Assembly (NCBI GenBank): GCA_965153355.1
Contig: OZ231126.1
Span: forward strand, 27,900,001 to 27,964,000
Source of the DNA: Flaccisagitta enflata
Lineage: Eukaryota; Chaetognatha; Sagittoidea; Aphragmophora
Length of the DNA stretch: 64,000 bases
Reading direction: 5' to 3'
Part shown: positions 46,301 to 52,040 of the stretch, in pieces
How the letters are laid out: each line of letters starts with the position of its first letter
How positions within the stretch are numbered: the first letter of the stretch is position 1
Made by a program: the position numbers and the translations under genes
The notes under the pieces: generated by a model
Databases searched by the model: none
Told to the model about the DNA's origin: nothing
What the model saw: the letters and a program-made list of their open reading frames with translations, nothing else

Positions 46301-49300
46301 TATAGACCACTTAGCATATAGTCTAATTATTTATTTCAGTCCATCATTCCCGTGGATCTAGTTTCGTTTAATTTCCTTTTTTTTAGCATGAAGACTGGAT
46401 GCAGAATGGAGCAAGAGGAGCAATTCATAACCAGACCGTAGCGATAGCCCGGACGATCGACGGTGGTAGGTGTCTCTTCTCCTAGAACCCATTTTCTGAA
46501 TCGTCTTATCCGCGCGAGATCCACATTATTTATAATAGTGTCTTTGTAATTTTAAATTTTGTTTTGAGATGAGCCCCGGATGTTGTCATAGCTTGTATAA
46601 TTTTAAATGAATGGTATTCCCTGACAAGAAACTAGTTAGATACGAGATTTGAAATTTTTTTGGCAAATATTTCAAATGGGGGGACTGTGACATTCTTCAC
46701 ATTCCCCACCATATCCAGGTCAAGAAGCGCTCGATCGGATGCATTCGACTCCGCGGATCCCGAAGAGGAGGAGAGGCTCTCTCGCCGTCGATGATTCCAA
46801 GATGGCGTCTGCTCGACTGCAGAGTGGAGGAAATCGAGGAAAAGGAGAGAGATCTTCGATCGACAGAGGAAGTGGAGGAACGCGCGCGCGCGCCGAAAGC
46901 GCTGACTTCCGGTTGAGGATTGATGGACTGTATCTCCTCAATCGCTTAGAGGAGAATAGACTTCGACCCCTCTAACGAATTCCCACGACGCGACGGTTTC
47001 ATTGAATTTTGTTCCATTGCTGCCAAATAATTTCAAATCTTGTGATGCTTTGATTAAATTTGTTATTTATTCCTAGGTTAAGTAAAAGTAGCTTCCCTGA
47101 CTCTCTTACTGACATTCGACTTCACAATCTCAGTTAAAGACTCGATTTTGATGCTTTTTCCCCCGACTTCCCTGCCCTGCGCCTAGATTGGAAACCGTTC
47201 GACAACATCCGTGTAAGTCCTTGACCTTTTACCTTTTTGGCGCGTTTACTGAAGTATCCTTCATTGATGTACAGAGTTTGTCCTAACCTTTTTCTTTCTC
47301 TCTGTCCATCAGGATTCCACGAATAGACTGATTTCGCGGACAACTTGACCGCTCATCTCAACAATTCGTTCTAAGCGGGTGTACGTTCCAAATCATTAGC
47401 GCAGCTACGCAGTGGAGTCAGTTCTCGCGATTACGCATCAGGAGCTTGATAAGAAATCAGACGTTAAACGCTCTCAGTAGGGTATTTGATTATCCTCTTT
47501 CATTTGGCGCCAAGCAAAATGCTCTACGACAAATATTTTTTGCGCTATGATTTTTTAAAAATTTGTTTATAAAAAATTCAAATTGAATTTTCGATTCATT
47601 TTGATTTTAAATAGGATCAATAAAGGAGTGTATTTACGTTAGTTTGAGCATGCAAATATAAGAAAACATGTTTTTGGGCATAGCTGCTCATCTCTGAGGT
47701 TGTTTTTGAGCAGTCTAGCTCATTTAGCTCAGTTTTTTTTTATTTCAAATGCGATAAATGAATGAATATTTTGAAACATTTTTAAGCAAGCAGATACAAA
47801 AAAGTATATCAGTGAGCTTAGGTGCTCGCCTGCGAGGGTGTTTTTAAGAATTCTATCTCTCTTAGCTCATTTAGCTCAGTCTTTTTTTTCTTCTAATTTT
47901 TAATGAAATAAATGAAAAAATATTTTGATGTGAGCATGCAAAAGCATGTCAGTGAGCATAGCTGGTTATCTGATTTAGTGATTTTAAGCATTTTAGCTCA
48001 TCTAGCTCATTTGGCTCAGTCCTATTTTTCTCTGATTTTCAGTTCAATCAATATATACAATTGCTCTTGATTTGATCTAACAAATATAAAAATTTGCAGT
48101 GACTGAAAACAGAAGCTTGGTGAAAAGTGACCAATGCTTACTACTTTTTTCCTTACGGCGACAGCCGCTATTACTGGTATGTACACCCCTGCTGTTTTGT
48201 ACGCACCGCTGTAGGCGTTGATTTTTACTCCACCCGCGCAAGATGCCATAACGTTGTATGGGTTGATGCCGGACATCCACACCTTGTATTGAGCCTTCTC
48301 CAGCACTTTTCTGCGCCAAAAATAAGAAATGCGAGAGGAGTTGAAATTCACATTATGGAATTCGGCCATCTAACCTGCTAGTGGTCGGACAGGAACCCCT
48401 AAAGGCAAAGGCGGAACCAAAAACAAGTCCTCGTCATACCCGCATGCTTTTGATGTGGCGACGCCCTTCTTGAAATCGCATCTATATCTATTCCCCGAGT
48501 TTGCGGGACAGCAATTGTCCTTGAGACTCTTCCACATGTCCCCACCCAAAAAGCCGTGATAATACATGAAGTAAAGGGCAGAATTGTCGTTGATGTCGTA
48601 ACTGGAGATGCCATTTCCCACGGCGATACCCTTCAGATTAATGGCGGGATCTTGCGCTGCTCTTTCAGCCAAAGTTGGGACGTAGACGCCGGCATAACTT
48701 TCCCCTTGGTTTTGATAAAAGGAAGGCTCAACTGTTATTTCAGCAAAAAAAGGTCCATCTATTTCTGTATTATGTCTATCACTCTCCCTACCTGTGATGT
48801 AAAAATCGTTCTTCTTGAACTCAGGATACTGGTTGAAAAAGTCCGTGAGAGCTGCGTGATTGGCATGAGCAACCTGTACGTCGCCGGTTTCGTATTTGCC
48901 ATCGTCAGAATAGGAATATCCGACGCCTTAATAAGAATGAAGATTCATTAGTGTCTGCCATGGGTTAAACGGCGGATATATTTACGTGATACAGCTTAAG
49001 TGCTGCTCTATCCGTCAGTGCAATAATACAGTGACTTGATCTATGATTTTTTTTCATTCTGCTGCATTCACCTGCAGGGGCTTCAATGTACAGAACGTTG
49101 GCAAGTTTGTTCCATGAATAAGGGTTCAACTTGATTGTCTTGCCATCAGGCTGTGATGGGATTGGGAATATAGTTTAAAAGTGGAGCAAAGGTCTTTTAA
49201 CTTGGAATAAAACCCTCATTAAGTTCTTTTGAATTGAGCCTTTTCTTCACCTGGATTTGGTATGGGCCGTGTTCGTGAAGCATTCCCTCCATGGAGGAGC

Positions 49301-51413
49301 ACCCGGGACCTCCATTGAACCAGAGAACCAATGGGTCGTTGACGGGGTCATTCTGCGACTCAACCAGCCAGTAAAACAAATGGCGTGACCCGGTTGACTT
49401 CAGATATCCCGAGTACGACCTGTTTTTTTTTTTTCGGACAGAAAACGCGTTCTTTGTCTTTCATGACTCCTCTCCCCAATTTGCGCGTGGGTAGTTGGCA
49501 GACTGCTTTTGGGGTGTGTCGGTTAAGAAAGATTCTCTCTAGGGTGCGGGATGAAAACTGCTCAATATTGGGTCTTTTCCTAACAGGAGTACGACCAAGT
49601 AAAGTGGTTGCGTTTTGGCCGTGTGGGTAACCGCGTATGTCGGTCAGTCAATCACGCTCCGCTTTAATATGGGGTGTTTCAAATCAAAGCTACAGTACTG
49701 TGCACAGTACAGTAGCACAGTACTGTAGTACAGTAGGTTTGCCTCTACTCCTACCGCCAACTGCACTGACGTTTGTGAGAGCTCTTGCTTTTTCTATTCC
49801 GTCTCATTCACGTCGCTCAACTTCCTATCTGGCTGTCGTCAGCTTTTGTTGTTCCTTTTTATATGCGTCCGTCAGGAACGCATCTCTGTAAGAGGGTCTG
49901 TCCGTTGGTCCGTCCATCCGTCTGTTACGCTTGTGTGCATTTCTTGGCTGTTTTGGCCTCGGAGATCCTAAATATATGTTGAATCTAATGAAAGACAAAC
50001 ATGATATGAGGGCCTTTTTTTCAGTTTTGCCACTCTGTCTTTTCATCTGTCTGCTCATCCATCCGTCACATATTTAGCGCCAAATTTAATACACGCGAAA
50101 ACTCAGTCCGGACGCATCGTTCCTCGGTTGGGTTTGTCTCCTTATTGCCTATTTCAGAAGGCTACACACGCGTGACTGAGGGCCTCGGTGAGGCGGCCGC
50201 TTATCTGGTTGTCTTTTCTCTTCGCTTTCTCGTCACGCTCTGAAAAAGGTAACGTTCTGACGCATTGTTTAGAGGTTTCTGGGGCAGTAAACAAGTCAAC
50301 AAAGCCAGGACAAGCTCATGAATTACGTGCTCTCCACACTATCAGCTCTGACCAAACTGTACTAAATCTAGTCGGAAATTTCTGGTCTGAAGACAAACAG
50401 AAAAGTGGAATGTTGTATTTCAATAACAAGCCAGAGGAGCGCGACACATGCCTCCCGTGGGCAGTCTGGCATGTGTGTAACTCATAGACATGAAACTTAT
50501 GTTCATTTATATGACATAGACGTGCTTTTGAGCACCAAACAGGTCGCCCAAGGGCAATATGTGGTCAGCGATACCCGTTGCCCTGCTTTGAGTGATTGTG
50601 AATTGGAGTGAGGGGAAGAAGGGGACAAAGTCCTGTAGAACACAGGGGGACTTTCGTTCGTCCTGCCTGAAGAAGTAGATGAGATGCTTTAGAGGGCTGA
50701 CTGAAGGCCTTCAAGAGCCTAAACTGAGGTCTAAGAAGGCTGATATAAGGCCTGAGAATGCCAATTGGAAGCTTGAGAGGGCTGACTTAAGGCTTAAGAG
50801 AGCTGGATTAAGGCTTGAAAGGTCAAAGGATTGAGAGCAATAAATTGAGGCTTAGATAGCTGATTTGAAGCCTGAGAGGCCTAATTTGAGGCCTGAGAGG
50901 TCAGGTTTGAGGCCTGAGAGGTCAGGTTTGAGGCCTGAGAGGCTAGGTTTGAGGCCTGAGAATTTGTATTTGCGGCCTAAGAAGCTTGATTTGAGGCCTG
51001 AGAGGTTAGATATGAAACCTGAGAGGCCAGATACGAGTCCTGTGAGGCTGGATTTGAAGCCTGAGAGGCAGAATTTGAGGCCTGAGAGGCCAGATTTGAG
51101 GTCTTAAGAAGCCAGATTTGAGGCCTGAAGGGCCTGAAGAGGGGACGGGGGGGGGGGGATGGACGGATGGACAAACCAACAGAATAACGAAATTCCCCCT
51201 GTTTTACAGGACTTCGTCCTCTTTGGGGCCGCTGCCCAAAAACCGCGCTTTAACGATTGGAAGAAGTCTTTTTTTTTTCTTTCGATTGATGACTTACTTG
51301 AAAGGAGCCTTTTCAGCCAATCCCGGGAGATTGGTAATAAGGCTTTTGAAAGGCGCTCCCAGAGTGGAGGCGACCAAGTGGAGGAAAAGCAAAGCGCAAA
51401 CAACCTTTCCCAT
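31205..51413 (-). CDS. CTSA: Lysosomal protective protein / cathepsin A (serine carboxypeptidase), 9 exons
   Basis: A serine carboxypeptidase of peptidase family S10, removing C-terminal residues in lysosomes; in vertebrates it also protects beta-galactosidase and neuraminidase. Exons (transcript order): 51298-51413, 49251-49419, 49072-49150, 48792-48926, 48440-48704, 48207-48310, 33463-33639, 32381-32619, 31205-31360. They sum to 1,440 nt, or 479 residues plus TAG, close to the roughly 480 of vertebrate CTSA. Visible landmarks: a signal peptide (residues 1 to about 20), NGGPGCSS (74-81, oxyanion region), GESYAG with Ser169, [10 protein letters not shown] (catalytic Asp at 397 or 399) and GAGHMVP with His456. 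All junctions are GT-AG and in phase. Intron 6 is about 14.6 kb because of a BEL/Pao insertion in the same intron. No break is seen. Confidence 0.93.
31476..31666 (-). mobile_element. Hairpin-ended short element in CTSA intron 8
   Basis: AGTCGCGTGC at 31476-31485 matches hairpin AGTCGCGTGCACGCGACT at 31649-31666; ATAACTTAAAATGACTTA decamers lie inside, as in the 21,997-22,346 copy. Confidence 0.7.
31725..32012. repeat. 21-bp minisatellite in CTSA intron 8
   Basis: Unit AGCTCTATCAGACCTATCCC, about 13 copies with single-base variants. Confidence 0.93.
32100..32306 (-). mobile_element. Hairpin-ended short element, AGGTG class, degenerate
   Basis: A (CGAC)n tract at 32,236-32,267, TTATAGAGG and hairpin AGGTGATACGGCGCACCT at 32289-32306. 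A similar half-copy ends at 32,157. Confidence 0.45.
32381..32619 (-). CDS. CTSA: CTSA exon 8: catalytic aspartate
   Basis: Reads [20 protein letters not shown] and later [20 protein letters not shown]. The YNGDxDxACNFxGDxWF block holds the catalytic Asp (397 or 399 by my count). Donor GTAAGT, phase 0. Confidence 0.93.
33061..33382. mobile_element. hAT-type MITE in CTSA intron 7
   Basis: Ends CAGGGGTGTATATTCTTGAG and CTCAAGAATATACAGGCCTG are inverted; TTTTTTTG flanks both sides (33053-33060, 33383-33390), an 8-bp target duplication. The interior is poly-C/poly-G and T-rich. Confidence 0.7.
33463..33639 (-). CDS. CTSA: CTSA exon 7
   Basis: Reads [20 protein letters not shown], later [25 protein letters not shown]...YLN.P.VR is conserved in CTSA. 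Two CACAG acceptors lie 6 nt apart (exon start 33639 or 33633), both in frame, so a two-residue alternative is possible. Donor GTATGT. Confidence 0.88.
33640..34677. other. CTSA intron 6, 3' part (coding-strand sense)
   Basis: Unclassified intron sequence; no repeats with defined ends and no exon were recognised. Confidence 0.4.
34678..34857 (+). mobile_element. Hairpin-ended short element, AGTCGCGTGC class
   Basis: Perfect palindrome AGTCGCGTGCACGCGACT at 34678-34695, (GGTT)n, far-end GCACGCGACT at 34820-34829, end GCCGTGTATCCGGTCTTGCT. Confidence 0.7.
34884..35005. repeat. Dispersed repeat copy A, left part
   Basis: GAAGTTAGTCTTCGACTTTT onward matches 52,776-52,890. The copy is split by the BEL/Pao insertion and continues at 47,482. 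Confidence 0.75.
35006..35796 (+). repeat. 5' LTR of BEL/Pao element
   Basis: Starts TGTGACACTC and ends CGCTCTCA; 791 bp. It pairs with 46686-47476 with about ten scattered differences including two compensating single-base indels. It presumably contains the promoter and poly(A) signals; none was located with certainty. Confidence 0.95.
35797..35840 (+). other. BEL/Pao leader with possible primer-binding site
   Basis: A TGG-beginning stretch (TGGAATCAAAAACC, 35802-35815) starts five bases after the LTR, the usual place for a tRNA primer-binding site. The matching tRNA was not identified. Confidence 0.3.
35841..36584 (+). pseudogene. BEL/Pao gag, N-terminal part, interrupted
   Basis: The first ATG after the leader (35841) opens a frame that meets TGA at 35925-35927 after 28 codons. 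The same frame then runs on, without a stop, to 36582. The longer piece contains a helical, Gag-like stretch ([20 protein letters not shown]) and ends in an arginine-rich tail that looks like out-of-frame sequence. The next gag segment is in a different frame, so a frameshift must lie near 36,460-36,475. The Gag assignment comes from position and the following zinc knuckles. Confidence 0.6.
36472..38367 (+). CDS. BEL/Pao gag, central coiled-coil and capsid-like region
   Basis: An open frame of 631 codons without a credible ATG at its start, consistent with continuation from upstream after a frameshift. Residues about 175-305 are almost pure Glu/Lys/Arg (37,000-37,380), predicting a long single helix or coiled coil. 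Next come a Pro/Thr-rich linker and a helical C-terminal part ([20 protein letters not shown], later [20 protein letters not shown]) typical of BEL Gag capsid regions. TAG stop at 38365-38367, with coding potential continuing in the same frame. Confidence 0.7.
   Translation: MPVGTEAANLNAAEQRHNAPPHTPGALEDAEEIRINFEPPTPVTPAKSRFLSARDDEDDDTSDAMETSWPDADANLPPGAVGGAPPTQDLLNMLQQSIADGDRVAQGDAMVQVVGRLVDDVNQVRRSVAREARANTRFRLSSRSVSQQREENARQMTANIALNAAVNARTDAVTAGIDERKRREEEERRKKEKEEEERQRIHAEEVRRKAEETRKGQEEKRRINLKNKMALEKREKEEKEEKKRKEAERKAEEERRKAVAKRDAEERKKMEEKKRREERKKEEEKKRKEEEERKKREAQKKSQQRQLPSKTPPSTAREHPLHEQLRTRQDAAEQEKNAMDHADAMARVQQLISDLNLEDSVVLQTRVQPRKSTPPSPSSPVIVHQIAGDLPAPQASRNTRGSQRPLVDDVFDDEGFERVDRRKSRKTPPPTPSPPRYQRRQTGSDSARNGLAHSQSFAERMNAVSFIDNPIAYDARVRAKDVGLREMRAARPREAYGYLEPIDYIIAKSKFENAASNIELDEIDKVTELANVFANPAKEIIDGQQLIIKAHNMRRVYSTLWKRLDEMFNTSVNPFQSAVDSICRKRKVPENDMKAHQALIGTLYKLESVAELLNATGECDRDVHIRRIINA
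38368..38973 (+). CDS. BEL/Pao gag, nucleocapsid with three zinc knuckles
   Basis: In frame with the preceding segment, beyond its TAG. It holds three cysteine motifs: [13 protein letters not shown] (CX2CX3HX4C), [14 protein letters not shown] (CX2CX4HX4C) and [13 protein letters not shown] (CX2CX3HX4H). This triple arrangement with a final CCHH is common in BEL/Pao elements. After an alanine/serine-rich tail it ends at TGA 38971-38973, again followed by open sequence in the same frame. Confidence 0.85.
   Translation: MPHISTDYWKASAREQARHGTAYGFQELIEEVKHWVSFNNLKEPTRMAPKPTKVAATAVGPATFKEQLNSPPKQQPNDICNICGGRHHSHSCHVSEAIPSAEDRVKKLAEKRLCFHCFCPNHSARDCKDKPTCSSCNKRHATLLHDRQFKLRGNGEGITFKTPNPAALAAAAAASKTVPPAPPSSSSTDDSASDEGRVMEA
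38992..42057 (+). CDS. BEL/Pao pol: protease, reverse transcriptase, RNase H, integrase zinc finger
   Basis: A 1,021-codon open frame in the same frame as the nucleocapsid segment. Numbering from ATG 38992: an aspartic protease motif with D35-S-G; RT with the first catalytic Asp at 373 (LMTDIKAFF) and Y451-V-D-D; RNase H with D628 ([12 protein letters not shown]) and D709 (FWSDSEAV); and, near the end, the integrase zinc-binding HHCC (HHQDLHAGP ... HHCVTC). YVDD and the domain order are typical of BEL/Pao. It stops at TAA 42055-42057, between the integrase zinc finger and the catalytic core. Confidence 0.93.
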   Translation: MRTVVAEDDVTRPIVPVKITNASTGRSTIVLGMIDSGADRDVLSLQIVKKLDLPTEKMLMRVHTVNCEVVEEKVLASFILSSIDEEYNVHISNALTGELLTGEADIAPCQRDFTNQSHLRNVPFPKVNGPVQLIIGAAHYDATMPVEARRGPLGSLTAFRCGFGWTVAGKSGRKSDDTAVINAIHVDNVALSKSLDRMFYHDFAIVSEEEMGQSEENRRAVKRVMETIYFDENLQKYVVGLPWLYEKEKIVEIIKSVNARAMTIKRTKSLRYKLSNDHDLCNRVFKEMDKFVATGVAIEIDPKNDDATISSPRWYLPIHVVEERNKTRICHDGRAETGGICLNELLIGGPNIMNVLTEVLMKFRLHKIGLMTDIKAFFHNVRVYPEDADTFRYMWFTDKSMREAVVMLFLAHIFGSVSSSLVTSYVLRHHAEKVKPDFPENVYEMLRHAFYVDDGSGGADSVDEALQLKQDLIAAMKSGGFTLTKWKSNAVEVMDEDPNVAVDLSAKLEEPTKVLGVQWLPSTDCFIFRCDPEACKRVATTPRELVSMQADNYDPLGFTAPRALEGRRCLQLTRASEKGWDSTMEEALIKRFAKWYSATPLLIQIEIPRHIEWGIVKAIRREVHIFCDAAIPGFGVVGYWLVEDEDGTIRVTILCAKAHVVPLDASKASHHNSVPRLEMTAAEKAVKLKLFIKRTIPKVTEDMVTFWSDSEAVLKMIFDHKSKRPSFFANRLSKIHSGSSDSQWRWVDTDNNPADYCSRGIDAGDKDKWDIFHFGPKFLYLPKSEWPTMNIATAPEASINAVATGAVEEEEGEKEKEMFAYAVAARCQEWVAKLRLIAVIVKCAQRWRQKVKAKTRAAATTLQNPYSVSMAELYDAQRRLINAIQFKHFHGEITKLKAVGKTTPLINDAGAKVICKTLRHHNPVVDDKGTMRVGSRLVNADIGHDEKYPMILPSKDPNVASLIRHVHHQDLHAGPKHVLCQLRRFVWILRGLQAVKTVIHHCVTCQRNFKDPMKQQMAPLP
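42058..42990 (+). CDS. BEL/Pao integrase catalytic core and C-terminal domain
   Basis: In frame with the preceding segment, beyond its TAA. The DDE residues are visible: Asp in VGLDCMGHF (42100), Asp in [12 protein letters not shown], and Glu in [15 protein letters not shown]. The C-terminal part ([15 protein letters not shown] ... AQILRPDGK) matches the DUF5641-type tail found after BEL integrases. It ends at TAA 42988. Confidence 0.9.
   Translation, partial: RRLIPTAPFEEVGLDCMGHFLVKLNGRADHKVWAVVFTCMVSRAVHVEVLFKMDTEAMINAIIRFAARRQTVRRFISDCGTNLVGANRVMKEEMQSWNASSTVALQQHGLQWDFIPPGTPHYGGVWERVVSLFKKHLASITSGHVLHYDVFQTAVIEVEGILNRRPLTPLSDDPSDTSALRPVNILHPSTFSHSSAAILPPETGNDAVGTRCRWRNAQARVDAFWKVWRAEYLQLLHARSKWTKSEVNIKKDALVIIVDETLHRHQWSLGRVVEVEGSGDHVRKAQILRPDGKIVLKDRSKIVRLELDSD
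42991..43527 (+). other. BEL/Pao spacer between pol and the 3' reading frames
   Basis: About 540 bp without a coding frame and rich in GA and T runs. Two AG dinucleotides after pyrimidine-rich stretches (near 43,524 and 43,545) could be splice acceptors for a subgenomic transcript carrying the downstream frames; this is inference. Confidence 0.35.
43528..44124 (+). CDS. BEL/Pao extra 3' frame 1, charged coiled-coil protein
   Basis: Open from just after TAA 43525 to TAG 44122. The first ATG is at 43597 ([20 protein letters not shown]). There is a strong Glu/Arg/Lys-rich coiled-coil region (about 43,600-43,790), then [20 protein letters not shown] and [20 protein letters not shown]-like sequence. 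No transmembrane segment or signal peptide, so it is not envelope-like. Its composition resembles the element's own gag. Function unknown. It overlaps the next frame by 67 bp. Confidence 0.6.
   Translation, partial: RSIVSQQNNQGTPDEIRDARRQRMALAQDELVRNHEEETRRMEEERARVEEEKRKVEEEKNDPEKKRRRQEQESRAASLREQRRLRGLQQSAVGGADDVIDGVSHLFNSSSSGAWTVTDPIPAWALNAFDANTFADKRAASEARRQADDALRAERKARRNQAANESFDTAVSGVEASWGIRRRSQPRTPPRRHVEQKE
44058..45848 (+). CDS. BEL/Pao extra 3' frame 2, 596-aa disordered protein with RGG tail
   Basis: Begins at ATG 44058, inside the end of the previous frame, and runs 596 codons to TAG 45846. Order: an acidic block ([13 protein letters not shown]), proline/alanine-rich linker, a helical stretch ([20 protein letters not shown]), Arg/Lys patches, poly-Pro, [13 protein letters not shown], then a folded-looking part ([20 protein letters not shown] ... 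[20 protein letters not shown]). It ends in [12 protein letters not shown], suggesting nucleic-acid binding. No envelope features. It is intact although gag-pol of the same copy is broken. I do not recognise the family. Confidence 0.7.
   Translation: MGDSTSESTTDAPPPPRGAEGVERQDLNDPNNLDFDDDDDDDDDDDNYETQDDSEDDDMDTHEHDGRGEGLPPGEVAQPALTGPQGVLTAPPLAPPILPPPPQTSQAVVESSTLQVTPAADSTVPAPFQASPDATLVIPPHISDLSSISQEQGVELVKIYNAQVDALIERKHTAMYHDKQRSLRAERDALHPQAERRAYVPTQIIRDELVEEDGEIATVETRETLQLCKIINIRSIGATADMGNGTLRDISRGKASNQRKRRREGAARRIAEATRSTGSGSDQRQTPVTQDPPQHHPRDDRRAKAGGNNLQIEVSEKRRRVSRGGPPDASASLSSTVMDGPARLPHGPAPQPPPPQRQRSRDISPIRVPTQTTTTTNNQGGALAGAAANLPPPPPPPVNDDQQRREEQNANKKKRNRRPKRKSGDASMSNRSSTSTASASSPSHRPPQSPEDLLTEKMLAIAIKLPNHPRPKDIQKVVDILPAAFYPNSSPMDRAIHAADHAADRARLARKLIEQYNFRMKVVGEHDAKVAQMAHVHAEFSQPDGQMPSTSGTQRHSASSSNHAPPSGRNPPPRHSRKDDAPSYRGGKGGRGKGRK
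45849..46685 (+). other. BEL/Pao 3' untranslated region with GC hairpin
   Basis: About 840 bp between the last frame and the 3' LTR. A perfect 9-bp stem GGGGGTCCC / GGGACCCCC with loop ACCG lies at 46022-46043. The rest is AT-rich with no reading frame. Confidence 0.6.
46677..46685 (+). other. Polypurine tract of the BEL/Pao element
   Basis: A run of six guanines flanked by A lies directly before the 3' LTR, where plus-strand priming occurs in LTR elements. The last two bases before the LTR are AC. Confidence 0.6.
46686..47476 (+). repeat. 3' LTR of BEL/Pao element
   Basis: Starts TGTGACATTC and ends CGCTCTCA; 791 bp. It is preceded by the polypurine-like AAATGGGGGGAC and followed by the GTAGG target duplication. 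Confidence 0.95.
47482..48180. repeat. Dispersed repeat copy A, right part
   Basis: Shares TCATTTGGCGCCAAGC, GAGCATGCAAATA and TTAGCTCA-rich blocks, and the ending ACGGCGACAGCCGC, with copy B (52,776-58,062). It ends 26 bp before the donor of CTSA exon 6. Confidence 0.75.
48207..48310 (-). CDS. CTSA: CTSA exon 6
   Basis: Reads [20 protein letters not shown] then [19 protein letters not shown]...CAGGV corresponds to the NIYNLYAPCAGGV block of cathepsin A. The donor GTGCGT (phase 1) fits exon 7. A dispersed repeat ends about 27 bp beyond this donor, inside the intron. Confidence 0.85.
48440..48704 (-). CDS. CTSA: CTSA exon 5: nucleophile serine
   Basis: Begins [20 protein letters not shown] with the nucleophile Ser169, then [19 protein letters not shown] and [14 protein letters not shown]. 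The donor GTATGA at 48439-48438 was chosen because it leaves phase 2, which the next exon needs. A later GTTAGA (48374-48373) keeps the frame open but does not join. Confidence 0.9.
48792..48926 (-). CDS. CTSA: CTSA exon 4
   Basis: Reads [20 protein letters not shown] and ends in [15 protein letters not shown], matching the GVGFSYSD and FPEYKNN..FLTGESYAG block. Phase 1-1, donor GTAGGG. Confidence 0.93.
49072..49150 (-). CDS. CTSA: CTSA exon 3
   Basis: Reads [20 protein letters not shown]; the NPYSWN..ANVLY.E.PAG block is conserved in S10 carboxypeptidases. Phase 0 in, phase 1 out (donor GTGAAT). Confidence 0.93.
49251..49419 (-). CDS. CTSA: CTSA exon 2: substrate-binding NGGPGCSS
   Basis: Reads [20 protein letters not shown] and later [25 protein letters not shown] and NGGPGCSS are S10 family signatures. 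The acceptor is unusual: 12 adenines, not pyrimidines, stand immediately before CAG on the coding strand. Donor GTGAAG, phase 0. Confidence 0.93.
49689..49735. repeat. GTAC-rich palindrome cluster in CTSA intron 1
   Basis: GTACTGTGCACAGTAC is a perfect 16-bp palindrome within a run of CAGTACTGTA-like segments. Confidence 0.6.
49863..50130 (+). mobile_element. Hairpin-ended short element, ATGCGTCC class
   Basis: ATGCGTCC at 49863 pairs with AACGCAT (49877-49883), then CTCTGTAAGAGGGTCTGTCC and a GTCC tract; far-end GGACGCAT at 50110-50117, end GGTTGGGTTTGT. Confidence 0.65.
50575..51240. mobile_element. TIR element with internal 21-bp minisatellite, copy 4, in CTSA intron 1
   Basis: Left GACAAAGTCCTGTAGAACAC, right TGTTTTACAGGACTTCGTCC and GGGGCCGCTGCCC. 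The interior from 50,690 to 51,130 is a GGCCTGAGAGGTCAGGTTTG-type minisatellite. Confidence 0.75.
51298..51413 (-). CDS. CTSA: CTSA exon 1: start codon and signal peptide
   Basis: The ATG is at 51413-51411. [20 protein letters not shown] is a typical signal peptide with likely cleavage after the terminal GA. It continues into [10 protein letters not shown], which matches the LPGL-xKxPxF start of mature cathepsin A. Donor GTAAGT, phase 2. Confidence 0.88.
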
Positions 51414-51512
51414 TTTTGTGGTTGTGGAAGTCCTGAAGATTAAAAAAAGGTCACGGGACCTAAGTCGAGTGCTATGCTTTGGCGGTTTTGAACGACGAAA
51501 CGGACAAAAAAA

Positions 51513-51520
51513 CTTATATA
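51513..51520 (-). promoter_or_regulatory. Candidate TATA box of CTSA
   Basis: TATATAAG on the coding strand, 100 bp upstream of the start codon. The 380-bp TIR element at 51,535-51,915 begins just upstream of it, so any distal promoter is either short or supplied by repeat DNA. Confidence 0.35.
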
Positions 51521-51534
51521 CACATGGACGCAAA

Positions 51535-51915
51535 CTAGAACGTGATGAGGCGCCCAAAGCAAAAGAAATTTAGCACCCCCCCTACAGCCACATAGGCTGA
51601 CTGAAATTTTTCATTGAAAATCATTTTGAGTAATTTGGGGGAATAAAATTGCGTTATTAGAGTGATTTTTGAGATTGTAACTAAAACTTTGAAATTTATT
51701 AGTTTTACTCATAAAATATATATTATTAAAAAAAAAATAAAAAAAATAGAGTAACAAGTGATAAATTTTAAGGGTCTAAGTACAATCTCAAATTTCTCTC
51801 TGATGACGCCATTTATATTCCCCTTAGTCACTCAAAACAACTTTTAAACAGAATTTTCATTTAGCCAAGTTGGTTGTAGGGGGGATGCTAAAACTTTTGG
51901 CGCCTCATCACACTG
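51535..51915. mobile_element. TIR element, complete 380-bp copy, upstream of CTSA
   Basis: Left AACGTGATGAGGCGCCCAAA..AGCACCCCCCCTACAGC and right GTTGTAGGGGGGATGCTAAA..GGCGCCTCATCACACT are inverted over roughly 60-100 bp. This is the undisrupted form of the element split at 9,345-11,075. Confidence 0.75.
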
Positions 51916-52040
51916 TATTTTGCCTCCATATTTAGACATTGGGGTGTTAAAAATTTTGCGGTCTGTAAGCGCGTGCGCCGTGCGGTTGAACAGGGACAGT
52001 GATTCACTTGCCATTGTGGTTATCGGGGAAAAAGCAGAAA

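Larger units (their letters stand above)
35006..47476 (+). mobile_element. BEL/Pao LTR retrotransposon, 12.5 kb, in CTSA intron 6
   Basis: Identical-length 791-bp LTRs (TG...CA) bound the element. The flanks carry GTAGG at 35001-35005 and 47477-47481, a 5-bp target duplication. I count about 10 differences between the LTRs (roughly 98.7% identity), so insertion is fairly recent. Order of parts: LTR, gag with coiled coil, three zinc knuckles, protease, RT (YVDD), RNase H, integrase, two extra frames, polypurine tract, LTR. The domain order and YVDD are BEL/Pao features. The element is on the strand opposite to CTSA. Its length exceeds the usual 5-8 kb for the family, mainly because of the 3' frames and a long gag. 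The gag-pol frame is interrupted. Confidence 0.93.

Noticed and set aside
48375-48439. Longer version of CTSA exon 5 using the GTTAGA donor
   Set aside because: It leaves phase 1, which would put exon 6 out of its conserved frame; GTATGA at 48,439 fits and matches the family.
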